The notes: generated from the letters alone by a model not told the origin. 64,000 nucleotides of DNA from Rhizobium freirei PRF 81 (GCF_000359745.1 NZ_AQHN01000065.1:95463-159462); one strand, 5' to 3'; positions 55,193 through 64,000 are shown, counted from the first letter of the stretch. Numbers and translations: made by a program.

Positions 55193-55453
55193 TCTGTAAC
55201 GGGCTGTCCCGAGTCAATCCCTTTTGAGCTTAATCCCTCGCCGAGTGCTTGCTTCTGTCCGCAGTCGACGCCGGGGTCGCTGCTTTATGGGGTCTGCTGA
55301 GGACCGGCTGGCCAATCTAAGGACGCGCAGTCACCTCAGTGCTGCTTGCGGTTCATCGGCCTATCCGCTCCATCGTCCCGGCGAAGGGACCTTGCTCCGG
55401 TGGGCTGATGGTGGTGCCCGCCCGAAACCTTGTCTTGTTGTCTCGCTTCCTGC
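55193..55453 (-). ncRNA. Candidate guide (bridge/seek) RNA region of IS110 copy 2
   Basis: Noncoding 261 bp between the transposase stop and the right end, equivalent to 22205-22467 in copy 1. The same reasoning applies: IS1111-type members express their targeting RNA from here. Not folded. Confidence 0.45.
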
Positions 55454-56491
55454 TCAGGCGGTCATGGCTGACGCCGCCTTGTGGGGAATGAAGTTGGTTT
55501 TATCCCTGAGCATGTGGTGCAACACCACCGCCAGCTTACGGGCCAGCGCAACACGCGCCTTTCTGGGTCCCGCACGTCTTGCAACCGCCAGCGCCCAGCT
55601 TTTGAGATCCGAACCCTTCACGGGGCGCGTCAGGATGACATTGGCCGCCTCGTAGAGCGCGGTTCGTACGCCCGCATCACCGATCTTCGAGATGCGGCCG
55701 CTATAATCGGTTTCGCCCGATTGATACTTCTTGGGCGTCAATCCGAAATGCGGCCCCACCGCTCGTGATGATCGGAAGCGCTCAGGCGCGTCAACAGCCG
55801 ACACGAATGTCAGCGCCACCAGCACGCCAACGCCGGGCGTCGTCATCAGCCGACGTGCATTATCGTCCTGACGGGCCATGACACGCAGCTTTCGTTCAAA
55901 ACCTGCAAATTCGTCCATAAGCGCGTCGCGCACCTTCAACAGTGAAACGGTGATCGCCTCCAAGGTCGGATGACCTTCAATCAGCTCGCGGATCCGTGCC
56001 GCATAGGTGCGCCGCGTGGTCGGCCCTACCTTGAGGCCGAAACCGCGCAGAATGCCCCGGAGGCTCATCTCGATGTCGTGAAGTTTTCCCTGGATGAGCT
56101 TGCGTGCGGTCAGCAGCGCTCGCACCTCCTGGGCCGGAAGAGATTTGCAGTGGACCGGCCTGAACCAGCCAAGCCGCATTAACTGCGCAATACCCCGTGC
56201 GTCCTTCTTGTCGGTCTTCACGGGCATCGTCTTGAAGGCCGCCCGCACGTGGCGCGTCTCGATCAGTTCGACCGCCAGATCCGCCTTCGCCATTTCCGCG
56301 TAAAGCCATTGCGACAAGGGGCCAGCCTCAAGACCAATTCGTTCCATCGCCGCGCCCTGCTCGCCAAACCAGGCGATCAGCGCATCGGGTTCACTGTGGA
56401 CCTTTGCCTCGCGCACGATGCGGCCATCCGCATCCACCACGCACACACTCGAGTATTCCAACGAGACATCGATTCCGGCATACTGCTTCAT
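55454..56491 (-). CDS. IS110-family DEDD transposase, copy 2
   Basis: 345 aa, same protein sequence as copy 1 at 21167-22204 throughout. Intact, with the N-terminal DEDD block (GIDVSLEYSSVCVVDADG, KTDKKDARGIAQLM) and the C-terminal Tnp20 domain. Its 3' noncoding end, the presumed guide-RNA region, spans about 55193-55453. Confidence 0.95.
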   Translation of the reverse strand: MKQYAGIDVSLEYSSVCVVDADGRIVREAKVHSEPDALIAWFGEQGAAMERIGLEAGPLSQWLYAEMAKADLAVELIETRHVRAAFKTMPVKTDKKDARGIAQLMRLGWFRPVHCKSLPAQEVRALLTARKLIQGKLHDIEMSLRGILRGFGLKVGPTTRRTYAARIRELIEGHPTLEAITVSLLKVRDALMDEFAGFERKLRVMARQDDNARRLMTTPGVGVLVALTFVSAVDAPERFRSSRAVGPHFGLTPKKYQSGETDYSGRISKIGDAGVRTALYEAANVILTRPVKGSDLKSWALAVARRAGPRKARVALARKLAVVLHHMLRDKTNFIPHKAASAMTA

Positions 56492-57431
56492 GGTCGTCTC
56501 TCCGTGATGCTATGGAGCAGGCCACTCCTGACTCCGCGACACCATCATTGTGAGGGACGACCACCAAGCCTTCAAACTCGCCTGGCTGGGATCCGCCCGT
56601 TACACCATCTAACGGTCAATTTTGGTGCCTTGCTTCACTCTAGCAATCCGCTCATCAACACGGGGCTCGCCGTCCTTTCAGGTGTGCTCGTCGCGATAGC
56701 CGGTGACTTCTTCTATTATTGGATGCATCGCGCCCAACACGCCGTTCCGTTCCTTTGGCGCCTGCATGCCACTCATCACTCAATTCGTGAACTGACGGCC
56801 TGGAATTGCAATCATCATTTTACCGAGCCATTTGTATACGCATTGTTTGTCACGCTACCACTTACGCTGGTTAACTTCGAATCAGGCGTCGTGCCCGTCG
56901 TTGCCATGACCCTAATTACCTTTCAGGCCCACCTTTCTCACTCTAGCACACGAGTCAACCTTGGGCCGCTCCGATACATTATCGGCGACAACAAATTCCA
57001 CCGCATTCACCACTCGATGGAACCGCATCATCGGCATCGAAACTATGGGTTCTTTACGACGGTATGGGACACGATTTTCCGCACGGCATATTGGCCGAAA
57101 AAGGACGAGTGGCCGCAAGTTGGTCTCCGAGATCAGTCCGAACCACTCACCGTACGTGACTATTTTATGTTTCCGTTTGATAAGCGACGTTGGATCAGAA
57201 CCAAGGTCGGAAATGGTATGCGGGGAGTTGAGGCTGGCGGATTGAACGCGGCGGAAAGAGATGGACCTGTTCGTTCGGATATCAGTTCCGCAGCTTGAAG
57301 TTCAAAGAGTTGGGTCTGATCTAAACTTGGTGGCGGCCTTGATCAGGAGGCTGCTTAGCGAGAAGATCTGCAAGGCTGCGGCCCACCGTTTGGTGATGAT
57401 CCTATCCGGCAAGTTGAGCACGAGGGTCGGC

Positions 57432-57676
57432 TCAGATCCGTTTCATCTTAGCATCAAAGCTCCCCGGCCCGGCCAAGACCAGATACAGGACGACGAAGCA
57501 AAACAGGATTAAGCCATCGCCGCCGCCTGCGGGCAGCATTGGCGAAAACCAACTGTCCTGCCGGTGCCTCGCCGCCTGAGGGGAAGCCAAATAGTTTCAC
57601 AGTGCCATGTTCAGTGAATAGCCGCGCGGCAACAATCCAGAGCACGGCAAGTGCCGTCTGCGTGTTTTGAAACGTT
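57432..57676 (-). pseudogene. doxX pseudogene with internal deletion
   Basis: The minus strand reads QTALAVLWIVAARLFTEHGT, VKLFGFPSGGEAPAG, then, after a frame change and loss of the middle segments, SWFSPMLPAGGGDGLILFCF, VVLYLVLAGPG and FDAKMKRI before the stop. It aligns at both ends with the intact DoxX at 52.4 kb (QTALAVLRIVTALLLIEHG ... FDAKMKRI) but lacks the central about 45 residues. Confidence 0.75.
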
Positions 57677-58140
57677 CCTTCAAATTAGTATTGAGCCTCT
57701 TCGCCGCATCATAAACTCCCGCTCAATCGGGATCCGGGTCAGAAGGCGCTCGACCGCTGGGATGAACCGAATTGATCTCTGGCAAATATCACGCCAATAG
57801 AAATTCGCAGAGGACGTGAAACCATTGTTACGCATGGAAAGGTCTTTCCGGGCGCCGAAGGGGATTGCCCTCCGAACAGATCGACTACCGATATAGCGAT
57901 GACAAAAGGCCTGCCGTTCACTCGCTGAAGTTCACCAGGATGCTGTGCGGATCGCTCTTTCTTTCCCACCAAATGGGCCCGCTGTCGGACTGCGCGATAT
58001 TCAATTTTCCGCCCACTATGCGATTTGCGAAGAAAGTTTTCACAGAGCGTCTTTGCGCTGTGAAAACGTCAATTTGTATTACTAATGAGGAGTACTGATA
58101 GGTTTGTAGGGCGTACATACACGCTGTGGATAGATAAGTT
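57677..58140. other. nodD upstream region
   Basis: 464 bp between the doxX relic and nodD. It contains the inverted repeat at 58036-58067 but no recognisable nod box and no supported gene. Confidence 0.4.
58036..58067. promoter_or_regulatory. Inverted repeat upstream of nodD
   Basis: GTTTTCACAG (58036-58045) and CTGTGAAAAC (58058-58067) are exact 10-bp reverse complements with a 12-bp spacer, 73 bp before the nodD ATG. This spacing suits a dimeric operator site; a terminator role is less likely because no gene points into it closely. Regulator unknown. Confidence 0.55.
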
Positions 58141-59115
58141 ATGCGGTTCAATGGGCTTGACCTAAATCTCCTAGTCGCGCTCGACGCCCTGATGAGCGAA
58201 CGCAATCTGACGGCGGCGGCGCGCAGTATCAACCTGAGCCAGCCAGCCATGAGCGCGGCGGTCGCACGGTTGCGCACCTATTTCCAAGATGAGCTGTTTA
58301 CGATGGCCGGCCGCGAATTTATCCCCACCCGGCGGGCTGAAGGTATCGCGCCGGCGGTGCGCGAGGCTCTGCTGCAGATTCAGCTCTCCATTATTTCGAG
58401 GGAGCCGTTTGACCCGGCTAGGTCGGATCGCCGCTTCAAAATTGTGCTTTCCGATTACGTTACACTCGTGTTTTTCGAAAGGATTGCGGAGCGTGTCGCG
58501 CGAGAAGCTCCCGGCGTCAGCTTCGAATTTCTTCCCCCCGGCGATGATAATGAAGACCTTCTTCGGCGCGGCGACGTTGATTTTTTCATTCTGCCGGAAA
58601 TATTCTTATCAAACGCCCATCCCCAAGCGAGACTGTTCGATGATGTCCACGTGTGCGTAGGCTGCACCTCGAACAAGCAACTGGAAGAGCCGTTTACGTT
58701 CGAGAGATACATGTCGATGGGGCACGTTGTGGCCAAATTCTATACGCGGAGGCCGGGACTCGAGGATTCGTGCCTCCTCGAGCACGGTCGCGAGAGACGG
58801 ATCGACGTCGTCGTACATGGCTTCAGTATGATTCCGTCCATGGTTTCGGGCAATGAGCGCATAGGAACCATGCCCTTACGGCTGGCGCAGCACTTCGCAA
58901 GAACAATGCCGCTGCGCATCGTCGAGCTTCCGCTGCCACGACACCTTCCGTTCACCGAAGCCGTTCAATGGCATGAACTTCACAATAGTGATCCGGGAAG
59001 CGTCTGGATGCGCGAAATGCTGTTTGAGGAGGCGTCCCGCATGGTTTCGCCGATTGCCACGACCGCGCCGCTCAGCAACTCAAACCAGCACGAATGTTGT
59101 CCTGCGCACATGTGA
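58141..59115 (+). CDS. nodD: NodD, LysR-family activator of nodulation genes
   Basis: 324 aa. Binds nod boxes and activates nod genes in response to plant flavonoids. The N-terminus MRFNGLDLNLLVALDALMSE, then RNLTAAARSINLSQPAMSAA and VARLRTYFQDELFTMAGREF, is the NodD version of the LysR helix-turn-helix. The effector domain keeps NodD blocks: LLQIQLSIISREPFDPARSD, FRRFKIVLSDYVTLVFFER-like text (here RRFKIVLSDYVTLVFFERIA) and ATMPLRL-type GTMPLRLAQHFARTMPLRIV, ELPLPRHLPFTEAVQWHELH. Full length. The nod box at 27.4 kb and the half boxes at 46.1 and 54.9 kb are likely present or former targets. No nod box lies divergently beside it. Confidence 0.95.
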   Translation: MRFNGLDLNLLVALDALMSERNLTAAARSINLSQPAMSAAVARLRTYFQDELFTMAGREFIPTRRAEGIAPAVREALLQIQLSIISREPFDPARSDRRFKIVLSDYVTLVFFERIAERVAREAPGVSFEFLPPGDDNEDLLRRGDVDFFILPEIFLSNAHPQARLFDDVHVCVGCTSNKQLEEPFTFERYMSMGHVVAKFYTRRPGLEDSCLLEHGRERRIDVVVHGFSMIPSMVSGNERIGTMPLRLAQHFARTMPLRIVELPLPRHLPFTEAVQWHELHNSDPGSVWMREMLFEEASRMVSPIATTAPLSNSNQHECCPAHM

Positions 59116-59662
59116 TCCGAAAACTTCATCGGGCCATGACTATTATATGGCTGCCATAGCGCCGTTTCGGGCGCCGCGCTATACGCCGCGCGTTAATGCT
59201 GCCGGCAAGCTTATACGTTCCCGCGCCCGCTCGCCGACCGCTTTGACGATAGTGGGATTAGCTTAACACCGGGGACGCTAGTTTAGGGTAGCCGATCGCG
59301 AACATCGCTCATCCATGACCTCACGTTTTGCCGGTCTGTCTGCCGCTCAACGATGTCGGAGATGCGACTACGCCGTGAGGGCCACTTGGGTGATCTTGTT
59401 GGAAAGTGGCACTTTGAGCCATCGGCAGATCCGGATAATGCACGCGCCCCGCCGAAGAGTAGATGATTGCGTCCATCGCTCGTATGTGACTGCTGGGCTG
59501 CCGGACAATTGCCGCAGGGTATCTTGTCGACGTGCTCACTGCCCAGTTGGATCAATGTCGCGGACATGGTCATGAAGAACCCCCGGTCAACGCCGTGCCA
59601 AGATTGTAGGACTCGGCGCGGCGATGGCGGGTGATCAAATTGATCGGTGATCGTGGGGTTGC
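59116..59662. other. Intergenic, no supported gene
   Basis: 547 bp behind nodD. Only short frames; a minus-strand 127-codon frame (59666-59283) overlaps the end of the DUF4168 gene region and shows no motif. Confidence 0.35.
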
Positions 59663-60073
59663 TCACTGCTTTGCGGGCGCGGATTTCTGCAGTTTGTCGT
59701 CAAGTTTCTTCACGAGAACAGGATCCTTCTGTGCAGCGGCCAGAATTTCGTTGTATTCGTCCACTGAAATATTGGGAGAGGTCTGAACGGCCTGTATCAT
59801 CTGTTTTCTTGCCTCGCTCCGTAGCTCTTGCTTCGCTGTCTCATCCGGCGCCGCCTTGATCTTGGCCGCGTACTCCTGCCTAATCTTGTCCACCTGGAGA
59901 TAGGCGACGGCAAAAGCTTCGATCTTCTGGTCACTGATGGCCGCAGCCGCACCATTGCCATCTGGTTGCCCTTGGGCGGGTTGCGTCTCTTGCGCCGCTG
60001 CAGGATTGCTGAGAAACATCAAGCCCAAAACTGCAGCGGTCAACGATGCGGCAGAGATGTAACGATCGATCAT
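59663..60073 (-). CDS. DUF4168-type exported protein
   Basis: 136 aa, ATG 60073 behind GAGAGGAA. Signal peptide ISAASLTAAVLGLMFLSNPA with AAAQ-type cleavage. The mature part is a charged helical domain (ISDQKIEAFAVAYLQVDKIR, then KQELRSEARKQMIQAVQTSP, NISVDEYNEILAAAQKDPVL) matching DUF4168, whose pattern is (I)SDxxLxxFAxAxxxVxxIxxxY...MxxAVexagLsxxxYNxIxxAxxxDPxL. Periplasmic; function unknown. A lone gene. Confidence 0.8.
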   Translation of the reverse strand: MIDRYISAASLTAAVLGLMFLSNPAAAQETQPAQGQPDGNGAAAAISDQKIEAFAVAYLQVDKIRQEYAAKIKAAPDETAKQELRSEARKQMIQAVQTSPNISVDEYNEILAAAQKDPVLVKKLDDKLQKSAPAKQ

Positions 60074-60365
60074 TTTAATTCCTCTCATATAGTGCGGGGG
60101 ACAAGGCTTCTTTCCCAGCGTAAAGCCAAAAGCGGTGATATAGCCGGCTTCGGTCGACGAGGATTCGGCGACAATGTGGCCTTCAATGCTTGCCATAGGA
60201 CGATAGCGAGGCGATCATGATACCATGAACGGGGCGCTGCCGAGAACTTTGCCATCATCAGGAGCATATGAACCGGATGCGACGGCGAGGAGCTTGACGT
60301 TTAGCATCCAACTGGACGGCCAGCACGGCGCAGGAAAAGTTGTTGGGGCTCCAAATTATGGCGCA

Positions 60366-61394
60366 TCAGTTAAGACGAGCCATAAATTCGGATTGAATAG
60401 TGGCTGCTGTGTAAAGGGAAGCATCCAGCGGCAGGGTCCCAAATGCAAGTTGACACAGAAGATAGTTGGCGCCTGCCTCTTCTACCTGGCTAAGTAATGT
60501 TTGTCTCACCGACGCCGCCGACCCTGCGATGCATAACTCGTTCTCAACCGCCTCGTCGAAAGTCAGCGGCAGGTTTGGTGGAGTCTGCAGGTCATTTAGC
60601 TCGTAAAGGAATTCAAAGCTGGCGAGCCAGTGTTCGTAAGCCGGCGCTGCGAGCACCCAGGCTTCGCGGTCAGAACGCCCAATCACGATCATGCGAAGCA
60701 AGCCACGAAACGAGGATTGATCATCTTCGCCCGTGTTCTCTTTTCGATGGGCGCGGAAGGCGTCAGTAATTTTGCGGACAGAAGAGGACGGTCCCAGGCA
60801 CGCGATGTTTGCGCCGTTCGCAGCGGCCCAGCGGGCCGATTCGGGTCTACCTGTGGCAATCCACATCGGTGGATGCGGGCTTTGATGAGGTTTTAGTGTC
60901 AAAGGTATGTTGCTCAGCTCAAAATGCTGGCCCTTATGGGACAACGTGCCGCCTCTCATCGCATTAAGAAGAATTTCACTGGCTTCCGCATAGCAGCCTG
61001 GTGCCGCGTCCGCACACATCCCGAAATAACTTAATTCGATCGGGAGAGAACCGCGTCCAATCCCGACCTCAACTCTGCCGCCGCTCAATTGGTCCAGCAT
61101 ACAGATTTCTTCAAAAGCACGCAGCGGGTGATAAAGGGGCAGCAGCATGACAAGTGGCCCGATACGAATCCAACGCGTACGCTGCGCGACGCTCGATAAA
61201 AACAGATTTGGCGATGGCCCTCTCCCATGTGGAGTACAGTGGTGCTCAGCAAGGTGATAAGCGTAAAAACCAAGGCCGTCGCACGCCTCGGCTAACCTCA
61301 GGCGATCTGAGTACTGCTGGGCTATGTCGCAGCCGTTGTCGTCCAGATGATCGAAGATGCCGAAGGTCAGATTAGAAGGAATGGCATTTCCCAT
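60366..61394 (-). CDS. Luciferase-like (LLM class) flavin-dependent oxidoreductase
   Basis: 342 aa, ATG 61394 (MGNAIPSNLTFGIFDHL). Bacterial-luciferase fold: LGFYAYHLAEHHCTPHGRGP, LFLSSVAQRTRWIRIGPLVM, LLPLYHPLRAFEEICMLDQL, SGGRVEVGIGRGSLPIE and PPMWIATGRPESARWAA are standard blocks. Reduced flavin-dependent oxidation of an unknown substrate. It is distinct from the SsuD and DszA-type proteins at 11-18 kb. It lies 212 bp downstream of, and on the same strand as, the HisC-like gene, so the two might be co-transcribed. Confidence 0.87.
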   Translation of the reverse strand: MGNAIPSNLTFGIFDHLDDNGCDIAQQYSDRLRLAEACDGLGFYAYHLAEHHCTPHGRGPSPNLFLSSVAQRTRWIRIGPLVMLLPLYHPLRAFEEICMLDQLSGGRVEVGIGRGSLPIELSYFGMCADAAPGCYAEASEILLNAMRGGTLSHKGQHFELSNIPLTLKPHQSPHPPMWIATGRPESARWAAANGANIACLGPSSSVRKITDAFRAHRKENTGEDDQSSFRGLLRMIVIGRSDREAWVLAAPAYEHWLASFEFLYELNDLQTPPNLPLTFDEAVENELCIAGSAASVRQTLLSQVEEAGANYLLCQLAFGTLPLDASLYTAATIQSEFMARLN

Positions 61395-61606
61395 TCGATT
61401 GTCTCCAATGTTAGATGAAAGATGTCGATTCAAGCGATGAAGAGGCGGTCTATGCTCCGGCCGTGGTTCTCCACGACGAGGCATCAAAAGGCACCAGGGT
61501 CAGTGCAATCGCCGACACCGGTTGTGTCGACCTCATTTGGTGCGGAGATCTGGGTATCCCGGCCAAATCGACTTGGCTGTTTCTGTGGTGTCGGCAAAAA
61601 CAAAGA

Positions 61607-62719
61607 TTAGCCGTGCGTGACCGGCTGCATCTTCAGGCTTTTAGAAATGTCAGCGGCGGCTGATAGGAATGCATCCATTTGGGTTTTTGAACCGACGCTT
61701 ACGCGAATATGATTTTCCAGGCCGTCATCGGGAAAGACGGCAACAAGTATCTTTCGTCTTCTCAACGATGCTTGCCACCACGTGCCGTTTTGCCCAGGTG
61801 GTGCGCGAGCAAGCAAGAAATTTGCATGAGACGGGGTCACCGAAAATCCGAGTTTAGAGAGTGCGGCCGTGGTTCGGTGTCTTTCATCTTTGATATGTTT
61901 GTGGTTCTCGGCGTAGGCGGCGCGGTGCGAGAGGATGCTGGTGCCGACCGCGTGGGCAATAAGATTCATATTGAAGAGATTTTGGCTGTTACGCAGCCTT
62001 CCGATAAGTTCAGGATGACCGAAGCCGAAACCAATGCGAATACCGGCGGCGGCGTAGCTTTTAGAAAATGTTCTTAAGACCAGCAGGTTCGAATGGCGAT
62101 TGATAAGTCGTAGAGCATCGTCGGGCGCAAAATCGACATACGCCTCATCCAACACTATCAAACGGTCGGATTGCGCAGCGAGCCTGTCGATCTCGGCTAT
62201 TGGAACAAAGGTTCCGCTCGGGTTATTCGGATTGGCCAGCAGGATGAACTTTGCCTCTTTTGCGGGACCGAGAAGCAATTGCTCTATCGGCAACGAATAA
62301 GCTTTGCTCCATTCGATTTCGAGAAATTGAGCACCCTGCAACAAGGCTAGTTTGCGGTTGAACGAAAAACCTGGCGACATCATCGCCACGCTATCACCCG
62401 GAGCAAGGAAAGCCCTGTAGATTAGCCCCAGCAGTTCAGACGATCCATTGCCGGCGATCACCTGATCGCGGGAGAGGCCATACGCATTGGCGGCCGCTTC
62501 CCGCAAGCAGCGATTATCATCCTCCGGATAAAGGTAATGCCGTTTGAGGGCGGCAATCGCGCTTCGCATCACCAGCATTGGCAACGGAAATGGATTCTCA
62601 TTCGTGTCCAGCTTAACGCAATTGGCTTCAGGACCCGGCTGTTTAGCCGGAATAGCGTCGAGCTGTCTCACCGTCTGCGAAAGAGCCGAAAGCACACTTT
62701 GCAGTTTTGCATCAGACAT
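61607..62719 (-). CDS. Histidinol-phosphate aminotransferase-like PLP enzyme (HisC family)
   Basis: 370 aa, ATG 62719 (MSDAKLQSVLSALS). Fold-type I aminotransferase: LDTNENPFPLP at the start, NGSSELLGLIYRAFLAPGDS (phosphate site), ANPNNPSGT, VLDEAYVDFAPDD, and the PLP lysine in LRTFSKSYAAAGIRIGFGFG (Lys220). A complete HisC-type protein. Outside the his operon such paralogues often handle aromatic amino acids or secondary metabolites; the flavin enzyme next to it supports an accessory role. The histidine pathway role cannot be excluded. Confidence 0.85.
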   Translation of the reverse strand: MSDAKLQSVLSALSQTVRQLDAIPAKQPGPEANCVKLDTNENPFPLPMLVMRSAIAALKRHYLYPEDDNRCLREAAANAYGLSRDQVIAGNGSSELLGLIYRAFLAPGDSVAMMSPGFSFNRKLALLQGAQFLEIEWSKAYSLPIEQLLLGPAKEAKFILLANPNNPSGTFVPIAEIDRLAAQSDRLIVLDEAYVDFAPDDALRLINRHSNLLVLRTFSKSYAAAGIRIGFGFGHPELIGRLRNSQNLFNMNLIAHAVGTSILSHRAAYAENHKHIKDERHRTTAALSKLGFSVTPSHANFLLARAPPGQNGTWWQASLRRRKILVAVFPDDGLENHIRVSVGSKTQMDAFLSAAADISKSLKMQPVTHG

Positions 62720-64000
62720 ATCTTTTCTCCGTATCAGTTAGTCGAACCCGCTAGCATGTGATCGGCAGTCCTAGCTGAAGCCCATGTATCTTCGTTCCGC
62801 TTCGACGACGGCAGCAACGATCATCCTGTCCGCAGATCGCCACGCAACGCTAACCCTCTAAAACCGCAATTTGCTCAAGCCTTTGAAATTAGAGCGGCGC
62901 CTTTGGACCAGCCGCCTCTCACGATGTGATTTGGCGGCCAATGCCGCCAGCTTGCCCCCGCCGTTTTCGAATGCGGCTCTCACCCGGCCCATCCCCTAAA
63001 GTGGTAGTCTCGGCAAAACTCCGAAGGCAGCTGACGGGATCGCAATCGCGACCGACCGCGTCGAGACCGGCAGAAACGTGCAGCTCGCTTGGACGATCAC
63101 CACGGAAATCTTCATGAGGGCCTCCTGGAGCATGAAATTACAAGCCGAGAGCTACGGACTGGATCGAGACCTCAAACACGACCATGCGAGCGAGATCGAT
63201 ACCGTCCGTCGGCGGATTGGGTATTCTGATCTGCCCAATACCTTCGCCACTGATGAGCCGGCCGTCGCCAGTGGGATCAATGGGGACATCGTCGACATCC
63301 CTGCCGAGGAGGCTTATCGTCATGTGAACCACCACTGATTAGCATCGCCGACCCCACCGTCGGTGGAGCACTTCACCGCCTATTTACGCTTGATCGGCCC
63401 ATCGGGATAATCGATTGATTTAATAGGACTCATCCAAATGTCGGATGGTTGCGGCAAGCTTCGCATCACAGCGGTGAAAATCGACCAGGGCAGGTGTCGT
63501 CGGTTCGTGCCCGCGGCGGCGTCGCTCGTGGCAGCGCAATAGACTGCCGGCCATGGCTCTCGCGGGCTCCTCGACTCACCGCCGCATCGACATTGCAATG
63601 TCCTAATCATCGTCTCGGCACGATTTGCTGCAGGCGATGTTCAGGCCGTCATTCCAACGCGATCGGAAGTACAGGCTCTCCCTTGAGTCTGATGCGGGCA
63701 CTATCTCGCGATTTTCATTGGAGGATTAGGTTATCGTCGAATTTGGCGGCGATCGCCGGCTCCGCTCGTGCTGTCGGCACCCTCGCCGGCATTGGCGAGA
63801 AGACCGACCGGCGGGACTGGGTGTTCGAGGAAGCTGCGGGACTATAGCGCGGGCTTAATGCGAGCCTGGCTCGCGGGCAAATGACATATTTTGATGCAAG
63901 CGCCGCTGCGAGCAACCTCCCAGCGTCGAGAAGCATGTTGCCTCCAGCTGCAGCTCCTGATCCGCCTTTCCTTCGGATAGAGACGTAGCCGCAAATGCTT
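62720..64000. other. No supported gene at the right edge
   Basis: About 1.3 kb with overlapping short frames on both strands (for example 86 codons at 63078-63338 plus, 132 codons at 63449-63847 plus). None carries a motif I recognise, and stops break longer frames, so this looks like decayed sequence. Confidence 0.4.

Larger units (their letters stand above)
55191..56610 (-). mobile_element. IS110-family (IS1111-like) element, copy 2
   Basis: Same 1418-bp element as at 21048-22467, here inverted, bounded by CT cores at 55191-55192 and 56609-56610. Removing it with one core exactly restores the hydroxylase frame, which proves the borders. Subterminal TGTAACGGGC lies at both ends. Confidence 0.92.
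54960..57298 (+). pseudogene. Fatty acid hydroxylase/sterol desaturase-family gene split by IS110
   Basis: The 5' part (54960-55192) starts behind GGAG and encodes MYVLDLEEMAQFFVKSFTLV to QLLGIKPL. After the IS the frame resumes at 56611 as TVNFGALLHSSNPLINTGLA. Joining at the CT core gives CTA in frame and a 306-aa protein. The di-iron histidine motifs are all in the second part: HRAQH, LHATHHS, CNHHF and HRIHHS, the standard FA_hydroxylase set. The intact enzyme would be a membrane-bound oxygenase acting on a fatty acyl chain, sterol or hopanoid-like lipid. Currently inactive because the IS separates the first 77 codons. Confidence 0.85.

Noticed and set aside
57677..58140. Divergent nod box next to nodD
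   Set aside because: Searched for AAACAATC/ATTTTACC on both strands; nothing beyond chance matches, so nodD here lacks the classical divergent nod promoter.
1..64000. CRISPR arrays, tRNA or rRNA genes, replication genes
   Set aside because: No regularly spaced repeats, cloverleaf-like sequence, rRNA signature, or RepABC-type protein was seen in the window.

Overview
This window looks like an accessory, probably symbiotic, replicon or island of a nodulating alphaproteobacterium of the Rhizobium/Sinorhizobium/Mesorhizobium kind. The markers are a nodD regulator (58.1 kb), one well preserved nod box (27.4 kb) plus two degenerate ones (46.1 and 54.9 kb), a complete bacterial gibberellin (GA) biosynthesis operon (34.7-43.5 kb, minus strand), an extra ihfB, and many insertion sequences and decayed genes. 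No rRNA, tRNA, CRISPR array or replication gene was recognised.

1-18 kb holds organosulfur and solute uptake genes. A branched-chain-amino-acid-type ABC transporter (livG/H/M, binding protein, livF) is followed by a SfnB-like flavin dehydrogenase. Then, on the minus strand, comes a sugar-type ABC transporter lacking its ATPase, with one frameshifted permease. After that, on the plus strand, lie a DszA/NtaA-type FMN monooxygenase, two more SfnB paralogues, a decayed FAD/NAD(P)-binding protein and an SsuD-like sulfonate monooxygenase. The set fits capture of organic sulfur compounds and their desulfurisation.

18-27.3 kb is an IS-rich zone: IS630 with a divergent winged-helix passenger, IS110 (IS1111-like) copy 1, an IS5-type element and IS256. 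IS630 and IS110 have broken up a two-gene minus-strand unit. Small genes between them include ihfB and a frameshifted cold-shock gene.

27.3-34.7 kb has a nod box with a membrane acyltransferase gene right behind it, remnants of diaminopropionate ammonia-lyase and aconitase, an AraC regulator, a LigD-type ligase with a truncated Ku (NHEJ), an XRE regulator and a broken DUF3768 gene.

34.7-43.6 kb is the GA operon, transcribed right to left: (decayed first gene) - CYP112 - CYP114 - ferredoxin - SDR - CYP117 - GGPP synthase - CPS - KS. Together these should make GA9 from IPP/DMAPP-derived precursors. No intact CYP115 or idi is present.

44-64 kb mixes mobile-element scraps (group II intron domain V, IS66) with genes near degenerate nod boxes: a UGT-like glycosyltransferase, an alpha/beta hydrolase, a secreted prolyl oligopeptidase, DoxX, an AraC regulator, and a 306-codon fatty-acid/sterol hydroxylase gene split cleanly by IS110 copy 2. 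A doxX pseudogene, nodD, a DUF4168 protein, a luciferase-like flavin enzyme and a HisC-type aminotransferase follow. The two IS110 copies lie in opposite orientation about 34 kb apart and flank the GA operon. The last 1.3 kb shows no gene I can support.
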